From Adenanthera pavonina (Eukaryota; Streptophyta; Magnoliopsida; Fabales; Fabaceae), in assembly GCA_026686845.1 (NCBI GenBank), contig JAIVEN010000012.1, positions 14,448,501 to 14,512,500 on the forward strand: DNA of 64,000 nt. The letters are read 5' to 3'. The translations under genes and the position numbers were made by a program. The notes beneath the pieces are model-generated. The model saw only the letters and a program-made list of their open reading frames with translations, was not told the DNA's origin and made no database searches. Below are positions 49,060-60,436 of the stretch, in pieces; the first letter of the stretch is position 1; each line of letters begins with the position of its first letter.

Positions 49060-50471
49060 AGAAGAATGTCTCATAGAGGAAGATGGAGTAACAGTGATCT
49101 CATGAGGCAGATGCATGAGATGCTGGCTAGTCTCAGTAATTAAGTAATACTTAAGGGGAGACGTTGAACAGGTTGTAAGAGTGAATGGATAGGCAAGAAT
49201 AAGGGAATGCAAATGAAGAGGTTGGTATATTTATAGATCTAAATACTGGAGAGAATGAGAATGAGAATGTGGTGGAGCCTACGAGAGCCCCAAGAGTTGA
49301 AAGAAGGGGTATCACTTCACAGTTAAAGGACTTTTGGAAGTTTAATCCCTCAGCTTTTGAAGGTACCTTGGATGTTTCACAGGCTGAGGATTGGATAGAC
49401 CAATTGGAGAACATCTTCAGTGTGATGGATTACACCTCAGAGTAGAGGGTGCAACTGGCAGCATTAAAGGTTGAGAAGAAGGCTAAGCGTTGGTGGAGGA
49501 GTGTTCTCTTGAGTATTAAAGTGATGAATCCTCCTATAAATTGGGGATAGGTCAAGGAATGGTTCTTTGCACACTATATCCCTTAAACCTTAATGATGCA
49601 AAAGGAGACCAAGTTCTTAACTTTTCAATAAGGGTGCCTGTCAGCGGATGACTACATTGATCAGTTTTTGGACTTGGTGAAATATTCTACTTATCTGAAT
49701 AATTATCCTGATGATAGGTGGATGGCTCAGAGGTTGTTTGAGGAGCCCATCTAGAGATTAAGGAGTTTGAGAACTTGTGTGCAAAAATTTGTGCCTTATA
49801 TAGACGGATGAAGGAGGATGAGGAGCATAGAAGGAATTCCATGATTCAGGCCTTTTCTCACCTATGACCTACAGGAGGAATCAGGAAAGGAAGTAGTTCA
49901 AGTAGTGTTAGCAGCAGTGGCAGTACAGGTTCTAGTGGAGGAAAAGATCGACATAATAGAGGTTATCATGGTAGAGGTAGAGGCAGGTTTGGTTGGGATT
50001 AGTCCAATAGAGGTTGGTTTGGCAGAGGACCCTTTTATTGAGGAGGCTTCGAACAAGGGAGTTTCAGTTAGAGTGAGCATGCAGGAAAGGACTCCACTCC
50101 ATCTCAGTACAGTTCAGGTAGTGCATCAAATCCTTGCACACAATACGGGTTTAGTCATGGTAACTATCCATGCTTGATTTGTTATAATTGTAGGAGACCC
50201 GGTCATATGTCACAAAATTGTCGGGAGCTAAGGCGTGATGATGCGATGAGAAGACCCATGATGCCCGAACGAGTTTTTGCCAATACTTGACAAGAAGTGG
50301 ATGCAGCACCTAGTTTGATTAGAGGTAAACTTAAACTCAATGGTTACTCTATTTAAGCTTTGTTTGACTCAGGTGCATCATGTGGCAATGGAGTTGCCTT
50401 TTGATTTGTCGGTAGACACACCCATGGGAGTTTCATTAAGAACTGCTCAAGCTTTTCTGAACTGTATGGTT
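49060..50471 (+). pseudogene. Gypsy gag and start of protease, decayed
   Basis: Gag is recognisable from about 49,290: ERRGITSQLKDFWKFNP, PSAFEGTLDVSQAEDWI and KKAKRWWRSVL, the retrotransposon gag core of Tekay-type elements. A CCHC zinc knuckle, CYNCRRPGHMSQNC, is at 50,180-50,221. The protease motif ALFDSGAS follows near 50,357-50,380, then a frameshift and LPFDLSVDTPMGVSLRTAQ. At least six in-frame stops occur. The reading breaks at 50,471, where the solo LTR inserts, and continues at 53,038. Confidence 0.88.
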
Positions 50472-53032
50472 TGTTAGGTTGGCTGGTCACCCAAGAGGCG
50501 TGTGAATTGGGTGATGCAAGATTTTTGATCTTTTTGGATCACAACCCAATTTCACTAAGAGTAAAGCAAAACAAGGATAAACAGAGAGAGTTGTGTGCAA
50601 CAACTAAATAGAGATGATGAAGAACAATACACAACAATTTATATTGGTTCAGCCCAACCACTTAGCCTACATCCAGTCCCCAAGCCATCACTTGAGATTT
50701 TCAACTATATCCCACAGGTTTGATTCGGGCACCTGTGAAGCCTCAGTACATTTCCACAAGTTTTAGTAGGCACTTGTGAAGCCACTCTCCTCACACCCTT
50801 ACAAGATATGTAAATCTCTTAGTGTTTCCCCATACTAATATTCTATCTAGAATATGTACAAAGAAATGTTTACAAAATGAAAACTATCTTGAAGAGTAGA
50901 TAATACATTGAAAGCTCACTTTATTGAGGTGGGATTTCAAACAATGTTGAGATAGAAAGATTTTACAAATTGTTGCAGTATTTTCGTATAAACTCTCTTA
51001 AGATTGTTACCTATAAGTTCAAATGATGTTCTATTTATAGTTTTATGGTGTAATTAGATGTTGGACACAAGATCTAGCCGTTAGAGATGTTATCCAACGG
51101 TTATTTTGGAAAACTATCCATTCACCAATCATATTTAATGCTTCTGACATTCTGAAATTCAAATTTTGGGTGTCAACAGATGAATTTCGTTAAGACTGTA
51201 AGTTAAAATTTTAATGTTGAACTTCGAAGTTCATCTGTTCTAAAGCAAAATTCAAATTTTCATCTTTGACAAATGTTTCTATATTGGAACATAAGAATTT
51301 TCAAGTTTAAATTCTTCTGGTAAGTGTGAACAGTTATTCCATATTGCTATAGTACCTTCAAAGTTCAAATTTTGGTTCCCAAAATTCGTCTGTCAGTGAG
51401 CAACTAAATATGACACAAGTTCTATCTTTTGAAATTTGAATTTTGGATGTGGAAATTCATCTGTTGGCTATTCCAGAAGTATTTTCACATTCTGGAGATT
51501 AGAAATTCAAATATTGAAAGCCAAAATTCATCTGTTATACTTGAAGTTCAAATTTTAGATGTGAAAATTCACCAGTTAGCTATTCTAGAAGTATTTTCAC
51601 ATTCTGGAGTTTCAAAATCCAAATTTTGAAAGACAAAATTCATTTGTTAGACTTGAAGTTCGAATTTCAGAAGCTAAAATTTGTCTATTAGTGGCAAGCT
51701 CAACTTAGCACAAAAGTTCTCTTTAAAATTTGAATTTCAAAGGCTCGAAATTTGTCTATCGGAGGCAGAATGTTCATAACTTCATACTGTAGTTAATTTT
51801 ACAGAAGCTATAACTCTCTCATTTTAACTCCAAATTAAGCAAATGACCTATATTAGAAAGCTCTTAATGTCTACTTTCAAATAAAAGAAGTTTCACTTCA
51901 AAAACAAATGTATTCTGTGAGATATGATCAAAATAATGATAAGAGGTCAAAACTAAAAATTCATATCTCACTATTCAACTTTAAATGACCATAACTTTTT
52001 CATATGACATTTATTTTGAGTGAAATAATCTTCTTTGAAAATTTTATTAAGTCTAGTTTCATATAAAATAAGTTTTACATCAAAGCCATATGTATTTTGA
52101 GAGATGTATTAAAAACACTATGTTTTAAAGTAAGGATATGTTACTTTGATACCCCAAACTTCTTAAGTTATTCAAATGTGATTGTAAATCATTGAGTTTT
52201 ATTCTAAAGTTTGAATTTTGAAATCCAAAATTCCTCTATTAGAGGGAATGTTTTTGAACCCTTTTAGTGCTTAATTATCAGACGAACTTTGTCATGACTT
52301 CAGACGAATTTTACACATTTTACTAATTATGCTTGACTCAAAATTTGAATTTCAACACTTGAAATTTATCTATCAGAGGTGATATCTCTGGAACTTTAAA
52401 TTTCAATAAGCAAAGTTCATATTTTCACAAAGTATATAAAGTTTAACTTCTCAAAATTTGTCTGTCAGTTAGAGTTTTTCAAATCTAACATATGCTAACA
52501 TCAGATTTACTTAATCTAACTCATTTAAAATATTTGGTAACAAGATTAAGTAATTTTCAAACATTAATCCCACCTTAAGACCTAAGTGAGAACAAAATAT
52601 ACCTAATAACTAGGTCTTCAAATGTTGAGTTCCATTTCCACTTGGTTATTTCCTTCTTGGCATGTTCCCTTCTGATTTTCCATTTTTGGATCATCCATTC
52701 TCTTTGTCTTTATTGAGTGAGGCATGATATTGATTTCCATTTCTGTATTCCAATGCTCACTTTTCTTACTTGGATTAACCTACATTTAATATATTACACT
52801 TATAAACCAAGTAGTTAGTCTAGTTTATATATCCAACTTATGTTATTCATAAAAGTACAATGGATATATTTACACATAGTATGATATATGTATTATAACC
52901 ATAATTAAATACATGCTAATACATATTTTACTTCTTTAAGGAACATTATATATGTCAGATACATATGATGCATTTGTTCTTTATTACTTTATATTTGTCA
53001 TCATCAAAACTTATATTATACTAAACCTTACA
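50472..53032 (-). mobile_element. SIRE-related Copia solo LTR (longer variant)
   Basis: In reverse complement it begins TGTAAGGTTTAGTATAATATAAG with ttttgatgatgacaaat, and ends ...CACCCAATTCACACGCC...CCAACCTAACA (2561 bp). A perfect TGGTT target-site duplication lies at 50,467-50,471 and 53,033-53,037. Removing it restores the protease reading (FLNCMV|HFEHQSTTLDL). It shares the 3' LTR end, ctataaatagaac-type sequence and the TTCGTCTGTCA/TTCGAA-like motifs with the other SIRE LTRs but has a different 5' part, so it is a related subfamily. No internal region remains. Confidence 0.93.
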
Positions 53033-56000
53033 TGGTTCATTTTGAACATCAAAGCACTACCTTGGATCTAATATGTTTGTCGTTGCAAGAGATTGATGTG
53101 ATAATTGGGATGGATTGGCTAGTGGCAAATAATGCCATTCTTGATTGTGCTCGAAAGATTGTGTCTTTGCTAATAAATATCCCTAGCATTGAAGGGGATG
53201 AGAATGTTTGTTTGTCCTTTGCCTAAGCCGATAGGTATCTGAAGAAAAGATGTCAAGGGTTTATGGTTTTCTTCTCAATGAATGTGGATATGGAATGTGG
53301 TGTCAAAAGATACCCAGTTGTGAATGAATATCCTAATATGTTCCCAGAGGAGATCACTAGTTTGCCACCACCAGGAGAACTGGAGTTTTCCATTGATTTA
53401 GTGCACGGGACTAGTCCTATTTTGAAGGCTCCATATCGAATGGCACCATTTGAATTGAAGGAACTCAAGAAGTAGAATAAGGAGTTGTTAAAAAGGGGTT
53501 TCATCAGACCTAGTGTCTCACCTTGGGGAGCTCCAGTGTTGTTTGTTAAGAAGAAGGATGGTAGCCTTATATTGTGCATTGATTACTGACAATTGAATTG
53601 AGTGACGATCAAGAATCAATATCCTTTGCCTAGGATTGAGGACTTGATTGATTAGTTAGTAGGTGCCTCCATATTCTCTAAAATCGATTTGAGGTTGGGA
53701 TACCATCAATTGCAAGTGTGTGCTGAGTATATACCTAAAACGGCATTTCAAACTTGATGTGGTCATTATGAGTTTCTTGTGATGCCATTTGGGTTGACCA
53801 ATGCCCTGGCAATCTTCATGGATTATATGAACAGGGTGTTTCGACCGTATTTAGATAAATTTATGGTGGTTTTTATTGATGACATTCTGATTTACTCCAA
53901 AAGTGAGGAAGAGCATGTGTTCCATCTTCAGATTGTGTTGCAAGTATTGTGGGATCATCGATTATATGCTAAGCTCAGTAAATGTGAGTTTTGGTTATGG
54001 GAGGTGAAATTTCTGGGTCATGTGATTTCTGTCGAATGAGGGGCAGTAGACCCTAGTAAAGTTGAAGCAGTGTTGAATTAAGAGAGACCGCGATTGGTGA
54101 CTGAAATTTAGAGTTTTCTAGGTTTAGCTAGATATTATCGAAGGTTCATTAAGGGATTCTCTCAGCTTGTTATACCATTGACTAGACTTACTCGTAAGGA
54201 TTGATCTTTCATTTGGGATGACAGGTGTGAGAGAGCATTCCAAGAGCTGAAGGTTTGTCCGACATCCACCCCAGTGCTTATTATCCCTAGCCCATCTGAG
54301 CCATTCATTGTTTATACGGATGCCTCTAGGAAGGGTCTAGGGTGTGTTTTGATGCAGCAAGGCAGAGTTGTGGCATATGAATCAAGGCAGTTAAGGCCTC
54401 ATGAAGAGAACTATCCTACTCACGACCTTGAGCTAGCGGCCATAGTGTTTGCTTTGAAATTGTAGAGGCATTATCTTTATAGCGCTCAGTTTGAGGTGTT
54501 TAGTGATCATAAGAGTTTGAAGTATCTGTTTGACCAGAGGGAGTTGAATATGAGACAAAGGCATTAGGTTGAGTTCCTGGTGGACTATGAGTTTGCTTTG
54601 AAGTATCATCCTAGGAAAGCCAACGTTGTGGCAGATGCTCTTAGTAGAAAATCGATCCATATAGCCATAATGATGATGAGGGAGCAACAATTGCTGGAAA
54701 GCCTAAGAGATATGAAGTTATCCATTAATGTCCATCTTGGAGTACTAGTAATGAGTTCCATCAGTATATCAAGTGATTTATTGAGGAACATTTGCTATGC
54801 TCAGATAGAGGATGACTATTTTTTGGGCATTTGAGAACAGATTGGAATGGCGGAGGCCCAGGACTTTGATATTCTGGATAATGGTATCATTTGATACCGT
54901 GGTCAAATTTGTGTGCCAAATATTGCGGGGTTGCAAGAAATTATTTTGGAAGAAGCTCATAAGAGCTGGTACACTATCCACCAGGTACCACTAAGATGTA
55001 CCAATATTTGAAGTGAGGTTATTGATGGCCATATATGAAAAAGGACATCGCAATGTATGTGGCAAGATGTTTGATTTGTCAGAAAGTCAAGATTGAGCAC
55101 CAATTGCCTACAGGTATGTTGCAATCTTCGGAGATTCTGGAGTGAAAATAGGATAGCGTTTCCATAGATTTTGTGATGGGATTACTGAGGACCTCTTTAG
55201 GACATAATGGAATATAGGTCTTGACGAAGTCGGCCCATTTTCTTCCAATTCAGGAGACTATTTCGATGGAGAAGTTAGCTCAGTTGTATGTGAATGAGAT
55301 TGTGAGGCTGCATGGAGACCTAATGAATATTATGTCAGACAGAGATCGTAGGTTCACATCCAAGTTTTGGAAATCTCTTCAGAAGGCCATGGGGATAAAG
55401 TTGAGTTTGAGCACTGCTTATCACCCTCAATCTGATGGGCAAACTGAAAGGATAATTCAGACTTTGGAGGACATGCTATGGGCATGTGTTCTGGAGAATA
55501 AAGGTAATTAGGATCAGTATTTGCTGTTGGTTGAATTTTCCTACAACAATAGTTTCCACTCAAGTTTGCAAATGGCTCTATATGAAGCATTGTATGGCAG
55601 GAAATGCAGATCACCATTGTGTTGGGCTGAACTCGGTGAAAGAAGTCTTTTGGGCCCAGATATTGTGGATCAAACCTCTCAACAAATAGAGAGTATTTTT
55701 CAGAAGCTTCTTACCGCTCAGAGTCAATAAAAGACTTATGCGGACAAGAGGAGGAGACCATTGGAGTTTGATGCTGGAGATCGTGTGTTTTTGAAGGTTA
55801 CTCCTACTACTGGTGTTGGAAGATATATTTGAGCCAAAAAGCTCACTCCACAGTATATAGGTCCAAATTCTGGAATTGGGCTAGTAGTGTATAGAGTGGC
55901 ATTACCACCTAGTCTTGCTGGATTGCATGATGTTTTCCACGTGTCTAAACTCAAGAAGTATCATCCAGATCTATCTCATATAATTGATGATGAGGTAGTT

Positions 56001-56130
56001 CAAGTGTGAGAGGAATAAGACCATAAAGTTGATAAAGGTCCTACAGAATGGCTTGACGTCAAATGATGTCACTTGGGAGACGGATGAATCCATGCAAAGA
56101 AAGTATCCTGAAATTTTTGCTTGAGGTAAG
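53033..56130 (+). pseudogene. Gypsy pol: protease end, RT, RNase H, integrase and chromodomain-like tail
   Basis: 53,038-53,226 gives the protease end (LQEIDVIIGMDWL). RT follows: YPNMFPEEITSLPP, APYRMAPFELKELKK, SPWGAPVLFVKKKDGS, KNQYPLPRIEDL, and the catalytic FIDDILIYS at 53,872-53,898, intact. RNase H is at about 54,290-54,470 (YTDASRKGLGCVLMQQG, HDLELAAIVFALK). The integrase zinc region near 55,000-55,080 is corrupted. Its core is open at 55,221-55,511 (MSDRDRRFTSKFW, AYHPQSDGQTER). YADKRRRPLEFDAGDRVFLKV and HDVFHVSKLKKYHPD follow, then a chromodomain-like end (DVTWETDESMQRKYPEIFA) to about 56,125. Roughly fifteen stops and several frameshifts are scattered through it. Confidence 0.92.
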
Positions 56131-56154
56131 TGTTGAAATGTCAAGGACAAAATT

Positions 56155-56172
56155 TTTATAAGGAAGGCAAAG
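56155..56172 (+). promoter_or_regulatory. Polypurine tract of the Gypsy element
   Basis: tttataaggaaggcaaag directly precedes the 3' LTR start TGCAGCACCCC. The purine-rich end is the expected plus-strand primer. Confidence 0.7.
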
Positions 56173-58148
56173 TGCAGCACCCCTCATAATATCTTTCTTT
56201 GTATTGTGTGTAGTACCAGAGTAAACATGTGGAATGAAGGTTCAAGTGGAGTCTGGAAAAGCTCCATGTCACGGCGAGGAGTAGGGCCGCTATGGCAAGA
56301 ACCATTCTAATGGCATTGTTTCAGTTGAACATGGTGGCATCGTGGCGAGAGGTCCTGGAGCCGCAGCGAGAATCAGGATTTTTGTTTAGATCTGGATCAG
56401 TTCAATCGAATGAAAATGAAAGAAATGTAGGGAGTAACGGAGGAAATCGAAGGAGCTCTACTAGGATTCGAGATTTTTGGCATCTAGGAGTAATTTTCAG
56501 ACCTTGGAAGCTTGGATTCAAGTTGGTAAGTGATTTTTACTCCTTTTTCTCCATTTTCTTTGGTTTAAATTTTAGGTTTTTCAGTTATAAGTTGAGATCT
56601 TCAGTTTTGGCTGAAATCTACCAATTGAAATGGATGAAATAAGGTTGATGAAGTGTGTTTTGATGTTCATGTTACTTGGGTGTGAGTTTTGAAGGGTTTT
56701 TGTATGGTTTGAGCTTAATCTTAGGTTGTTCTTAGTTAGGGCATCTGGGAATCCGAAGTGTATTGGATTGCTTCGTGTTGGAATGGTTCGTAAGAGCTTA
56801 TTAACACATTAAGGTGGTGTTAGAACCTTGGGCTGGACTCAAGCTGTTGAATTATGGAATTTGGATATTTGATATATTGTGTTAATTAAGGTGTTATGGT
56901 GTTGTAAAGGTTGTTTGTTTAATCAAGAGGGGTTCAAGTGTATTGGACAATTCAAGAAAGCTTGTGAAACTCACGTGAGCGTGGTATTGACAACGTGAGG
57001 TAACCGGGTATTTGTTTATTTGTATTGTATTATATGGTAGTATGTATATTTATGTATATATATATATGCATGTTTCTTTCATACCACGATATTGATGTGG
57101 TTGTGTGTATTATTTTTCATATATTGTGGTATGCATACAGCTAGATTATGATTATGATGATGATGGTTATATATGTGATGATGATTATATTGATATAATA
57201 TAACATGATGCATAGCATGACATTGAGATCATGATGATGATGAATATTATTTTATGATGATACATGAGCATCACCACATGGCATTGTGAGACTGCGATAT
57301 ATGGAGGATTAGGTGGTGATGAGGTGATGACGATATGATATATGATGATATATGTTAGGGAGGATAAGGATGGAATATATATGTTAGGGGAAATAAGGAT
57401 GGGATCTCTGTGGCTAAATCACCTCCTATAGTTAGGAAGGGAAATGTGCGCAGTGGATTGCACCTTCCCTAAATCGCTGCCAGTTCATGGTGGGAAATGG
57501 GAAGGAAAGCCACGATCTGAACATTAGAGTTACCTTTAGCCAGGTGCACTAAGGGAGGTGAGCTTGGTGATGTCCCAAAATCAGTCTTCACCGACTGTTG
57601 AAAGGGAATTACCTATATGAAATGTCCTATTATGACGACAGCTAGTGGTTCTAGTTGTGTGTGAGAGAGACATGATTCCCTTCATTTCACATTACATTCA
57701 TGAGTTATATAAGATATATGTATATATATGTGTTTGTGATTGTCACCAGTTACTAAGACATTGTCTCACACCCCTCTCTCATAAACTAATCTTTCAGGTG
57801 ACGGTTCTGGCACTAGTATAGAGAAGACGTGTAAGTAGCAGCGAACGTGGAAATACTAGGTCTATGTGGTTTATGCATTTGGATAATGTATCTTGTGCTA
57901 AGTAGGATAGAAAGTTTTGTATTGAATATAAGATATTATAAGGAAGGTTATGGATGAATGTATGTTTGTGTTGTATGTTGTATGGTGGTGTTTGTAAGCT
58001 CAGAATGGTTTTGGGCCTCGTTGGTTTGTTTTAGGGCCTGTAGCCCATTTTGTCAAGTTAGGGTTCAATGGGGTCAAATCTCAGAGAAGTGGTTCCTTTG
58101 AGGTGAAACCTCTTTGGACAAGTTGGTCCGGGGATTTTAGACCTGTAT
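56173..58148 (+). repeat. 3' LTR of the Gypsy element, 3'-truncated
   Basis: TGCAGCACCCCTCATAATATC aligns with the 5' LTR start, and colinearity continues to ttagacctgtat. The equivalent position in the 5' LTR is 48,410, so the last ~510 bp are absent. Beyond this the sequence is rearranged. Confidence 0.92.
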
Positions 58149-58413
58149 CTATTCACTTAATCTGTTGTTTTGTATTGAATATAAGATATTATAAGGAAGG
58201 TTATGGATGAATGTATGTTTGTGTTGTATGTTGTATGGTGGTGTTTGTAAGCTCAGAATGGTTTTGGGCCTCGTTGATTTGTTTTAGGGGCTGTAGCCCA
58301 TTTTGTCAAGTTAGGGTTTAATGGGGTCAAATCTTAGAGAAATGGTTCCTTTGAGGTGAAACCTCTTTGGACAAGTTGGTTCGGGGATTTTAGACCTGGT
58401 TCGGGGATTTTAG
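58149..58413 (+). repeat. Rearranged junction: partial LTR duplication with Copia filler
   Basis: 58,152-58,171 (ttcacttaatctgttgtttt) is a copy of 58,457-58,476, which belongs to the SIRE tail. 58,167-58,398 repeats 57,914-58,145 of the Gypsy LTR at an offset of exactly 253 bp with few differences. ggttcggggattttag at 58,378-58,393 is repeated at 58,398-58,413. The pattern suggests repair-linked template switching across the Gypsy/SIRE boundary. Confidence 0.85.
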
Positions 58414-58573
58414 TCCTTCTGTCCTCTTTGTTGCAATGTTTTGTGCCTTAAATCTCTTCACTTAATCTGTTGTTTTGATATCTTATGCATATGTTGAAGG
58501 GGAGCTTGTGAAGGCAAACCTAAGTACTAATCCAGTTTGTAAGTTGTTTTGTCATCATCAAAAAGGGGGAGAA
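58414..58573 (+). mobile_element. 3' tail of a SIRE-like element's internal region, with PPT
   Basis: The tail ends tttgtcatcatcaaaaaggg ggagaa immediately before the LTR start TGTTGAATC at 58,574. tttgtcatcatcaaaaaggg followed by a purine run is the usual PPT context before a Sirevirus 3' LTR. This is the end of an upstream unit whose remaining internal region and 5' LTR are gone. Confidence 0.8.
58558..58573 (+). promoter_or_regulatory. Polypurine tract
   Basis: The purine run aaaaaagggggagaa abuts the LTR and is intact, in contrast to the decayed PPTs elsewhere in the window. Confidence 0.85.
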
Positions 58574-58942
58574 TGTTGAATCAAGAGTTTTGATGATTCC
58601 AAATCAACATTCAAGAGCTTGGATTGAAGATATCAAAGGAGATCAAAGCTGTCTCAAGTGAAGATTTTCTGAGTTCTTGCTGTTAGATCTTTTGTAGGAT
58701 CCTTAGTTTTTGTTATGACTGGGTAAAAGATTTTGATTTGAAGAAAAGATGTTTTCAAACTTTGATTTTATGTTAAATCTTTAAATATTTGAAAAACACC
58801 CACAAACAGACGAAGGTTGAAAGTTTAAGCTAAACTGTCAAGTTGGAAATTCGAACTTTACCTTTGGAAATTCGAATTTTGAGCTAAAACTGAATAAGTC
58901 TGAAGAGATGGCTCTCTGTCAAATGAATTTTGGTTGTTCAAA

Positions 58943-59343
58943 ATTCGACTTTTCATCTAGTCTGAAAGAGGCCTTTTGGTAACAGACGAACTTCACACTT
59001 TCAAAATTCGAATTTCAAGTAAAATGAAGTTTGTAAAAACCAAAGAAATTCGTCTGAAACTATGGTAAAGTGCATCTGAAATCAAAATGAAATTGAGTTT
59101 GATAAATGTTCTCTGATAGACTAATTTTGAACTTCCAACATTCGAATTTTCATATAAGTCTGAAAGATGCTTCTTTGCAACAGACGAACTTTGAGTCTTC
59201 AAAATTCGAATTTCAAACAAAACAAAACTTGAGAAAATAGAAGAAATTCGTCTGAAACTATGTTAAAGTTCATATGAGATCAAGAGTGATTTAAGTTTCA
59301 AAACTGCTCTCTGACAGAAGAACTTTTAACATTAAAATTCGAA
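58943..59343 (+). repeat. 198-bp tandem repeat inside the SIRE LTR
   Basis: CAGACGAA at 58,983 and 59,181, TTCGAA at 59,007 and 59,205, and TTCGTCTGAAAC at 59,049 and 59,247 are all offset by exactly 198 bp. The sequence between is visibly homologous (ttcat...agtctgaaaga precedes each CAGACGAA). About two units are present. Confidence 0.85.
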
Positions 59344-59881
59344 TTTCAGAAGCTGAGTTCTTGAGTCTGTTGAAGTAAAACATTGACATACGAATGACAA
59401 GAACGTGCAACATTCGAATGATGAAATCAGTATGAAAAGAGTCTCTCTGACAGACGAATTTCACCCTTTCAAAATTCAAATTTCGAAGAAAGTAATCTAC
59501 TGTGCCTCTTTAAACGTTCAATGGACAGACGAATTTTGGGGATCCAAAATTCAAATTTCGAAGGCACTGTAGAAAATTGAAAACACTGTTCACACTTAAC
59601 CGAAAAACTTTCTTCTTGAAAATTCGTATGTCACATTGTGAAAATGTTTTGTAAGTTTCAAAATTCGAATTTCACTTCATGAACAGACGAACTTCGTGCT
59701 GTAACGTTGAAAGCTTTAATCTTCGGTTCCTTCGAAATTCGTCTGTTGACCAACCAAAATTTTAATTTCAGTATGTCAGAAACATTAAATGCGGTTGGTA
59801 AACGGATAGTTTTTCAGAGTAACCATTGGATAACTTCCCCAACGGATAGATTTAGTCTCTAACGGATATTTGAGACCTAAA

Positions 59882-59891
59882 TCTATAAATA
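59882..59891 (+). promoter_or_regulatory. Candidate LTR TATA box
   Basis: ctataaatac lies in a block conserved in every SIRE-like LTR of the window (for example ctataaatagaacttcattt near 16,778, and its reverse complement near 1870 and 32,178). Conservation and position late in the LTR fit the core promoter; this is an inference. Confidence 0.55.
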
Positions 59892-60436
59892 CAACATCAT
59901 TTGAAGTTGTGGGTGACGAATCAAACTTGTATATACCGAATTTCTGCTGAATCTTCTTCTCAAAAGCTTTTACCCTCTCAACTTCTATACTTGTACTTAA
60001 AATTTCATATCTACTCTTTTCAAGAGGGTTATTTCATTGTAATCAATCTACTCTTCATCTGGGAGATAGAGTTACTTGTGAGGGGTATTCACAAGGGGAT
60101 TGGGAAGCACATAGTGAAAGTGCTTGGAGAGTGTGAGAGAGCTCAGAAACAGAGCATACTCATGTACTGTGGCTTTAGCAAGAAGCCCACTGAAATTCTT
60201 GCTGTATAGTGGATAAATCTCAAGAAGTGTCTTGGAGACTGGATGTAGGTCAAGAGAATAGACCGAACCAGGATAAATCACTGAGTTCTCTTTTCCTTAT
60301 CTCTACTTTTCACCTTGCTCTGTTTTACGCATTATTTTCATAATACTGTTTTATCTTCACTTACTTCACTTTGTGCAGAAAAATCTCAAACTTCCCAATT
60401 CACCCCCCCTCTTGGGAAGTCAGCCTTGCTAACAAG

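Larger units (their letters stand above)
46474..58148 (+). mobile_element. Tekay/Del-like Gypsy chromovirus, nearly complete but inactive
   Basis: Order: 5' LTR, PBS, gag with zinc knuckle, protease, RT, RNase H, integrase, chromodomain-like tail, PPT, 3' LTR. This PR-RT-RH-INT order with RT before integrase is Gypsy-type, and the TGTAAC(A/T)CCCC LTR start with a C-terminal chromodomain fits the Tekay/Del chromoviruses. A 2.56-kb solo LTR interrupts the protease (50,472-53,032). The 3' LTR lacks about its last 510 bp. Stops are numerous in every domain, so it is an old copy. The 5-bp sequence before the 5' LTR is CTTAA; a genuine right-hand duplication cannot be checked because of the truncation. 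Confidence 0.92.
58574..60434 (+). repeat. SIRE-like LTR (1861 bp) with dense motif array
   Basis: It starts TGTTGAATCAAGAG and ends TTGCTAACA. It contains nine exact CAGACGAA/TTCGTCTG and nine exact TTCGAA sites between 58,807 and 59,745. A likely transcription start zone follows the ctataaatacaacatcattt sequence near 59,882 (TATA-like tataaata), as in other plant LTRs. The 3' part carries cttcccaattcacccc near the end. Confidence 0.95.

Noticed and set aside
58152..58163. cttaa after the truncated 3' LTR as the right target-site duplication matching CTTAA before 46,474
   Set aside because: The LTR is truncated about 510 bp before its end and this cttaa lies within filler copied from the SIRE tail, so the match is coincidental.
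58800..59760. Heat-shock elements in the SIRE LTR (GAAnnTTC type)
   Set aside because: The dominant motif is TTCGAA with no two-base spacing, so it does not meet the heat-shock element consensus; the array is reported without that interpretation.
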